From positions 3,410,001 to 3,474,000 of the forward strand of contig NC_052130.1 of NCBI RefSeq assembly GCF_012273895.1: a stretch of 64,000 bases of DNA. The letters run 5' to 3'. This document shows positions 58,033 to 64,000 of the stretch, one piece after another (within the stretch, counting starts at the first letter, position 1; each line of letters opens with the position of its first letter). Both the position numbers and the translations under genes were made by a program. Source of the DNA: Zerene cesonia. Lineage: Eukaryota; Arthropoda; Insecta; Lepidoptera; Pieridae. The notes under the pieces are model-generated. The model was not told where the DNA came from. It searched no databases and saw only the letters and a list, made by a program, of their open reading frames with translations.

Positions 58033-58190
58033 ACGTTCGCATCCATCGAACGCGCTCGCGACGGGCGTCAATACATCTCAACAGCATGAATTTCGCGGCT
58101 CGACTGCCGTTTTCTGGTTGGTCGAGGCAGGCGGCGAACGGCTAGGTCAACGCGCACCTGTAGCTCTATCGCCGATTTCGCTATTTTGAA
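58033..58190. promoter_or_regulatory. CpG-dense island, candidate promoter or first exon
   Basis: I count 22 CpG dinucleotides in about 155 bp, with runs such as CGAACGCGCTCGCGACGGGC and GGCAGGCGGCGAACGGC, while kilobases on either side are AT-rich and nearly CpG-free. It belongs to none of the repeat families. On the minus strand ACGGCAGTCGAGCC resembles an insect initiator, and an inverted CCAACC lies close by. No TATA box is evident. Direction is unresolved; ATGs inside open only about 19 codons. It could also be an enhancer or Polycomb-type element. Confidence 0.35.
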
Positions 58191-58732
58191 AATCGAACTT
58201 AAAAATGCGAATGCATTTTTTTTTAATTTCAGTTGAGCTAAGGAGGTTTGACTATTATAAAATTTATAAATGTTAGAAGTTACGGAGAACTCCCCAAATT
58301 AGTCGATTTTTAGGTGTACGTAGATATACTTTTAGAAATTGATATAAGCATGTACTTTAGACACCTAATATGGACTATAAAATTTTCTTTTAAAATAAAA
58401 TATAATCTGCCCTTGTCAAAATCGCTAATTTCACTGGTTTTGTTAGTTTAATGTAATATATGTACACAATTTGGTATTCAAATTTTCCCGCAAATAATTT
58501 CTTACGAAAACTGACATTATTTTTAAGATTGACAGATGTGTAGCACATTGAATATATCAACACATGAGCAGCACTTTTACTATTGTATATTCCCTAAGGC
58601 CTAGTTTACACAACATATAAACTATTGTTAACATATTTATAAAAGAACGAAACGCGTAAGAGATGTTTGTTTAATAAAATATATTTTAGAATTATATTTT
58701 ATAATTTTATTTTGATAACATTAGTATGAATG
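58191..58732. other. Unassigned AT-rich stretch
   Basis: Nothing recognised. Confidence 0.35.
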
Positions 58733-58895
58733 TACCACACCCCCACAAAAGATCAGCGTCAATTTAAAGTGTACAAATGCTACTGAGTTTCGTGCGATGA
58801 GTGGGGCAGTCGGAGGCCTATATTAATTTTCTTCACCTCTCTGATTGCTTTTTCTTCGTCAATCCTTTCCTTAACCTTTATCCTTTAAAGTGTAA
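58733..58895 (+). mobile_element. Family L middle fragment
   Basis: TGTACCACACCCCCACAAAA, GATCAGCGTC, GTGGGGCAGTCGGAGGCC, CGTCAATCCTTTCCTTAACC; both ends missing. Confidence 0.65.
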
Positions 58896-59166
58896 GTATT
58901 AAACTGCAAACTTATAATTACTTTAATTCGTTAAATACAAATTAAATTTATTATTATTTTTTAATTCATACGTAAGCATATTTGTCTAAAGTTAATCAAA
59001 TTTAACTATAATTCCAATTTCTGTGATAGCCCTAAGTAATTAATATATTAACAATATTGGGCCCATTCGTAGATTAATTTTAGAAAAGTGCATTGATTCA
59101 CATGCATATATTACGATTACATTTATAATGGTTCCATATACTTATGATATAAAGTTAGATTCTACA
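58896..59166. other. Unassigned AT-rich stretch
   Basis: Nothing recognised. Confidence 0.35.
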
Positions 59167-59325
59167 TCTACACTAATATTATAAAGAGGAAGAATTTGTA
59201 TTTTTGTTTGTTTGTTTATAATGGATGAATCGGATTTCAAAAATTCTTACACCATTAGAAAGCTGCAACTTCACTGAGTGACAGGCTATATATGTACCAC
59301 GGACAAAGCCGGGGCGAAAAGCTAG
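59167..59325 (+). mobile_element. Helitron-like element, family H-E, full length
   Basis: TCTACACTAATATTATAAAG (preceded by a second TCTACA at 59161), TTTGTTTGTTTATAATGG, CATTAGAAAGCTGCAACTTC and ACCACGGACAAAGCCGGGGC, ending AAAGCTAG|T at 59322-59325. Confidence 0.85.
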
Positions 59326-59467
59326 TACAATATAACTTCGTACATATTATATACGTGGTAGAGTTAATAGCACTTAAACAAAAAAGAACACAGCTGTCTG
59401 TTCGCTTAATACCAGATATAGCTGAGTTGAGCTATATAGTATAAGCTGAGCTATATATATAGCTATA

Positions 59468-59542
59468 CTAGCTGCACCCGGCAAACGCTGTTCTGCCTTA
59501 CTATTATCGTTTAGTGGTATGAAAAATAGATGTTAGCCGATT
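59468..59542 (-). mobile_element. Helitron-like H-C element running into the second gap
   Basis: CTAG at 59468-59471, then TGCACCCGGCAAACGCTGTT, CTGCCTTACTATTATCG and AAAAATAGATGTTAGCCGAT, the H-C 3' half on the minus strand. Its 5' half lies in the N run. Confidence 0.75.
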
Positions 59543-60542
59543 NNNNNNNNNNNNNNNNNNNNNNNNNNNNNNNNNNNNNNNNNNNNNNNNNNNNNNNNNN
59601 NNNNNNNNNNNNNNNNNNNNNNNNNNNNNNNNNNNNNNNNNNNNNNNNNNNNNNNNNNNNNNNNNNNNNNNNNNNNNNNNNNNNNNNNNNNNNNNNNNNN
59701 NNNNNNNNNNNNNNNNNNNNNNNNNNNNNNNNNNNNNNNNNNNNNNNNNNNNNNNNNNNNNNNNNNNNNNNNNNNNNNNNNNNNNNNNNNNNNNNNNNNN
59801 NNNNNNNNNNNNNNNNNNNNNNNNNNNNNNNNNNNNNNNNNNNNNNNNNNNNNNNNNNNNNNNNNNNNNNNNNNNNNNNNNNNNNNNNNNNNNNNNNNNN
59901 NNNNNNNNNNNNNNNNNNNNNNNNNNNNNNNNNNNNNNNNNNNNNNNNNNNNNNNNNNNNNNNNNNNNNNNNNNNNNNNNNNNNNNNNNNNNNNNNNNNN
60001 NNNNNNNNNNNNNNNNNNNNNNNNNNNNNNNNNNNNNNNNNNNNNNNNNNNNNNNNNNNNNNNNNNNNNNNNNNNNNNNNNNNNNNNNNNNNNNNNNNNN
60101 NNNNNNNNNNNNNNNNNNNNNNNNNNNNNNNNNNNNNNNNNNNNNNNNNNNNNNNNNNNNNNNNNNNNNNNNNNNNNNNNNNNNNNNNNNNNNNNNNNNN
60201 NNNNNNNNNNNNNNNNNNNNNNNNNNNNNNNNNNNNNNNNNNNNNNNNNNNNNNNNNNNNNNNNNNNNNNNNNNNNNNNNNNNNNNNNNNNNNNNNNNNN
60301 NNNNNNNNNNNNNNNNNNNNNNNNNNNNNNNNNNNNNNNNNNNNNNNNNNNNNNNNNNNNNNNNNNNNNNNNNNNNNNNNNNNNNNNNNNNNNNNNNNNN
60401 NNNNNNNNNNNNNNNNNNNNNNNNNNNNNNNNNNNNNNNNNNNNNNNNNNNNNNNNNNNNNNNNNNNNNNNNNNNNNNNNNNNNNNNNNNNNNNNNNNNN
60501 NNNNNNNNNNNNNNNNNNNNNNNNNNNNNNNNNNNNNNNNNN
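59543..60542. other. Assembly gap, exactly 1000 N
   Basis: Placeholder-sized like the first gap; its left edge interrupts a Helitron. Confidence 0.97.
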
Positions 60543-61075
60543 TGCTTGCAACTATTTGCGTCAATTATTTTTTTTATATTCGTTTTAAATTTATTCTTTA
60601 TTCTTAAAACGAAATAGCTATAATTAGCCTTATATGTATATTTTTTTTAAACAAATATGATTTTATGCAAGCGACCCGAAATTTCAAAACTTATCCTAAT
60701 CCAAGAGAAATAATAACAAACCAAAAATTACTAAAATTCGTTCCTCGTTCTTGGGGTATAAATGTTGTTATTACCACAAAACTGCACAAATTTATGGCTT
60801 CATCATTCGGAGCACGAACTTATACATCATTAATTGCGGTATAATAATTTTTGTAGCAAATAGTTCTTGAGATTAGCACGTTCAAACAAACAAACTCTTC
60901 ACTTTTGTATTCAAAGGTATAAACACGATGTTAGGGACAATCACAGCTATTTAGTATTCAAAGGGTGCGAATAGGACCCTATTTGATTCCGTTCGCCAGC
61001 AGCGTATCGTTATACCCGTATCTTTTAAATAAGGGGATCATTTTTGTAGACATCCACATACACTCTTTTTATTGT
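60543..61075. other. Unassigned stretch with an H-E scrap
   Basis: Positions 60866-60925 (TTCTTGAGATTAGCACGTTC, AAACAAACAAACTCTTCAC) are the 5' part of a minus-strand H-E element. Confidence 0.45.
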
Positions 61076-61378
61076 ATAGGGGAATCGAGCATGCTTCGAC
61101 ACGAATTGGGCCAGCTCGAACCGGGGAAGTACCACACCGCCACAGAAAACCGGCGTGAAATAGTAATATGCTACATGTTTCGTATGGTGACGGGGGGAGC
61201 CAGAGGCCTATTTTCTTTTCCTCACCCTTCCCAGAACGCTCCTTCTTTCCAGTCGTCAATTCTTTCCTTATCATCTACCCCTTAAAAGCGGGCAACGCAT
61301 TTGCAGCGACTCTACCTCTGCAAATGTTCATTCGGTTCTGATCGCTTACCATCAGGCAAATCACCAGCTCGCTATGAC
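61076..61378 (+). mobile_element. Family L repeat, near full length
   Basis: AGGGGAATCGAGCATGCTTC, GAATTGGGCCAGCTCGAACC, TACCACACCGCCACAGAAAA, CCCTTAAAAGCGGGCAACGC, CGCTTACCATCAGGCAAATC. The open frames of 106 and 78 codons over it are incidental. Confidence 0.72.
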
Positions 61379-61835
61379 ATACTAAATCAACTTATATTTT
61401 CACCGACGTCTCAAAAATGAAGGAAGCCTCAATTTGACTTCTTCTTTCTGGCTTTGTTAGTTGATAGCCCCGTGGTTCATGATTGATTGTTCTTTCTGTG
61501 TCAACTAGGCATAAACGTACTTTATTATATTACATTTTAAAACTTGGAGTAGTACCTTCTCCCCTGAGACGTCGGTGACCTTATTGTAGAAAATAATTAT
61601 GCAACATAAAGTCCAGCTAGCTACCAAAGTCGGAGTAGTTTGGCATTGAACGTCATCGTGACAATAAAATCGCACATCGAGGTAATAGTGTTAAATCCAA
61701 TACTCTCACGATAAAAGTTAAGTAGTCCAATGAACATGCAATGTAGGTATTAAACGATAAGGCTCTTGATACACTGCCGTTGTTATTTTAAGATATCTAC
61801 ATTCACTTCGCTAAATTTTAGCCACACTTAAATTA
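61379..61835. other. Unassigned stretch
   Basis: ACCGACGTCTCAAAAATG at 61400 and the reverse of a similar GACGTCGGTGACC block at 61568 lie about 160 bp apart in opposite orientation; nothing else recognised. Confidence 0.3.
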
Positions 61836-61968
61836 TAAAGCTGATGCTTTGCTTGCAAAAAATTTAATAGAATTTGAGGGATTTAAAGGTTTTTGAAATC
61901 GGTCTAATAGTTTCTGAGATTAGCGCGTTCAGACAAACAACTCTTCAGCTTTATATTACTCGAATAGA
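61836..61968 (-). mobile_element. Helitron-like H-E element, degraded 3' end
   Basis: Minus strand TCGAGTAATATAAAGCTGAA, TTGTCTGAACGCGCTAATCT, AACTATTAGACCGATTTCAA; the terminal hairpin and CTAG are lost. Confidence 0.6.
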
Positions 61969-62143
61969 AGTTGGGATTAAGCTGTGGTCTTCTAAATAGG
62001 CACAGAGAAAGGTATTATTACTGATTTAATACAATATTTTTGTTAATTTTTCTTTCAAATATATCGCCCTGAGAATTCATTTCGTCATATCAGTATGTAA
62101 TCTCGGAATCTGTAGATATATTAGGAATGACATAATATAAGAA

Positions 62144-62547
62144 ATGTTAAAGAACGAAGTGTGGAGGGCCAGGTGCAATAACTCCATCGAAAAAGGAAGG
62201 ATCCTCGACCAGTCTACTGGTCTGACCGGCCTGAAAGGCGCCAATGGAATAATTGTGGAAAGTTGTATATATGGCTCTATAGAGAGAACATTTCGCTTGC
62301 GCGATTCAGAAACGTGTCGCTACACGAAGCTATAGGTATACCCGAACTGAGGGGAGAGAACCTTAGTCATAAACACGCCACCTCTTTAAGTGAGCACTCA
62401 CCCTTACCATCGCATTATCACGTCGGAATCGAATTCGTTCAGTCAAATAATAGCCTTTTATATACGAATATGAAAAATGAAGTTATTCTCACACGCAACG
62501 TTTGTACTTTAATCGTAATTGTGGACTTGTTGGAGCTGGCATCGTAA
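62144..62547 (+). other. GC-richer segment with overlapping open frames, unassigned
   Basis: Frames 62144-62335 (63 codons, MLKNEVWRARCNNSIEKGRI...) and 62263-62547 (94 codons, ending LIVIVDLLELAS) overlap in different phases, as a frameshifted coding relic or two unrelated frames would. Composition is near 42% GC. No domain recognised. It lies next to the GC-rich 62640-62735 block, so both may belong to one decayed element. Confidence 0.2.
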
Positions 62548-62639
62548 ATCCTTGTTGTGTTTTAGTAGTTGTAAATGTTTCGTCACGCTTAAATGGCTTA
62601 ACGGATTATGTTTGAACCTTTTGACGTGACAACGTCTTA

Positions 62640-62760
62640 AATTAGGTTGCGGCTCGGAGTCACTCATGAAAAAGTGTAACGCCCGGTAACGTTACGATGA
62701 GTCACCGAACTATGATCGGTCCGCCGCGCGCGCAGCTATTAGCTATAGCTATACTAGATA
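62640..62760. other. GC-rich block with small dyads
   Basis: Contains GACGTGACAACGTC (5-bp stem), GGTAACGTTACG (palindrome), two GAGTCAC motifs and CCGCCGCGCGCGCAG, followed by AGCTATAGCTATACTAG. I recall similar sequence in other moths but cannot name the element; a repeat terminus or 5' region is likely. Confidence 0.35.
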
Positions 62761-63349
62761 ATTAGGCGCATTGAATCGGTGCGTGCTTGTATCTCTGTCT
62801 CTGTCTTTTTAGTAAACAAAATATATTTTCTATAGTTAAAATTTGTGCAATTCTTATTTTCATTCAATTCCTTGTTCCTATTGTGCAATTTAATAATATT
62901 CATATCAATAAATGTTCTACCGAGAAAAAGACGTTGTCACGTAAAATCTTCGCCCGTAAAACCTTTACAGGCAAACCATTTTTTTTAAGTTTAATATGAA
63001 CAACTGGTCTCATTTTTGTAATATTCATTTATATCTAGGTGTAGGGTTTTATTGTAACATTAATTTTGTTAATTAGTCTTTATCCTAATCCACATGACAA
63101 TTATACAAATGAAATACACGACAGAAAACTAAAAACAAACAATATAGTAACTTACCTTTTCATGTAGGCAATGATAATGTTTATGTATTAGTGTACAACT
63201 GTCAATGAGCCTAAATATATAAATACCTTCGTCTTAATTTTATGCTACGTTTAGTAATGGGGATCAATGAAACTCACCCCTATTGGTATTTTTTGACAGT
63301 CGCAGAGAACCGGATGTTTGAGGGTGTCCAGCAGTCATTGCCGTATGCT
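62761..63349. other. Unassigned AT-rich stretch
   Basis: Nothing recognised. Confidence 0.35.
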
Positions 63350-63680
63350 TTTTTTTATTCATAATCGCCAATGGACCTGGTGGGTCGCACGATGGTAAGC
63401 GCTACCTCCACCCATGAACATCTGGAGAAGCATAAGGTCAAATTGTAGAACTGAAGACTGCCCAAATGGATTGCCGACGTTAAATTGGGAAGGGATTAAG
63501 AAAGAATTAACGAGAGTAATAAGGGAAAGGACTGGGAAGGGTAAGAAAAAGGATATGGGCTCTCTCACTCACCCAACGAAACACAATAGCATGCTATTAT
63601 TCCAGGCCGGTTTTCGGGGTGTGGTACTTCCTCGGTGCGAGCTGGCCCAATTCATGTCGAAGCGTGCTCGACTGCCACAT
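63350..63680 (-). mobile_element. Family L repeat, full length with A-tail
   Basis: Minus strand from ATGTGGCAGTCGAGCACGCT through AATTGGGCCAGCTCGCACC, TGGGTGAGTGAGAGAGCCC and GTCGGCAATCCATTTGGGCA to GGTAGCGCTTACCATCGTGC, ending in an A-run (T-run at 63350-63357). It is the best match to 33314-33662. Confidence 0.75.
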
Positions 63681-64000
63681 ACAATTCTATATAAGTCTAA
63701 CAAAGAATCTACATGCAACACCTTATCATCATACAAACAATCCCTAGCAATTTAATCCAATACTAACTACACGTACGATAATGTTATACACATATCTACG
63801 TTAAACGCACACAGCGGTGCGGATGCAAAGGAAATTGAACGCCCATACACCGGAACGCGTATCTGCTGAAACTCATAAAAACCTAGGCACTTTACCATGT
63901 AGTTATATTGCATGTGACATCAAACGGGTGATCAAAGCTTTATGAAACTGCATTATGTATATTTTTTAAAATTTCTTACATCCCTACTAAATTCGAAATT
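63681..64000. other. Unassigned AT-rich stretch to the window end
   Basis: Nothing recognised. Confidence 0.35.

Noticed and set aside
60965..61285. 106-codon and 78-codon frames on opposite strands
   Set aside because: Both lie on a family L repeat whose other copies do not conserve the frames.
63414..63755. 113-codon plus and 69-codon minus frames
   Set aside because: Also inside a family L repeat.
1..64000. CRISPR arrays, bacterial operons, viral genes or a biosynthetic cluster
   Set aside because: No regularly spaced direct repeats with unique spacers, no long coding frames and no viral hallmark; repeats are dispersed eukaryotic transposons.

Overview
This 64-kb window looks like AT-rich, gene-poor DNA (intergenic or inside very long introns) from a moth or butterfly (Lepidoptera). 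The evidence is the repeat content. It holds dozens of short non-autonomous Helitron-like copies of the lepidopteran type (TC at the 5' end, a CTAATATTATAAATGCG-like 5' region, a GC hairpin, and CTAG before a host T). It also has tRNA-derived SINEs with a TGATGATGATGA tail, a SINE-like family ending in a GGTGGTAGCGCTTACCATC-type block, and LINE 3' ends with AATAAATAAATAAA tails. The species cannot be named from the sequence. I see no bacterial or viral gene, CRISPR array, rRNA gene or functional tRNA gene.

No complete protein-coding gene can be supported. The longest open frames (123, 116, 109 and 106 codons) are about what chance gives in 128 kb of two-strand AT-rich sequence, and none shows a domain I recognise. 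A few short GC-richer islands could be exons, promoters or transposon relics: about 37.4 kb (minus strand), 38.87, 44.17, 55.9-56.1 and 62.1-62.7 kb. A CpG-dense block at 58.03-58.19 kb is the best promoter candidate. A YADDVILL motif at 52.8 kb is probably a degraded reverse transcriptase.

Layout. 0-8 kb: H-A Helitrons, the first 1000-N gap and both SINE families. 8-12 kb: a SINE/Helitron chimera, a 500-bp lepidopteran repeat (family R) and two Helitrons head to tail. 12-27 kb: mostly unassigned AT-rich DNA with Helitrons, a SINE bounded by a perfect 12-bp target-site duplication, LINE ends and several near-perfect short hairpins. 27-36 kb: sparse, with a Helitron interrupted by another repeat and a 222-bp fold-back element with flanking 10-bp direct repeats. 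36-52 kb: many Helitrons on both strands, LINE and SINE remnants. 52-59 kb: unassigned AT-rich DNA holding the reverse-transcriptase relic, the open GC-rich block and the CpG island. 59-64 kb: the second 1000-N gap and further repeats.

Family labels (H-A, H-C, L, K, S, etc.) are my own names for copies recognised by comparison inside this window. Family assignment rests on memory of lepidopteran repeats and on end structure, not on a database search. No undescribed biological system is demonstrated. The most useful leads are the CpG island, the open GC-rich block next to it, the perfect hairpins and the reiterated Helitron 5' ends.
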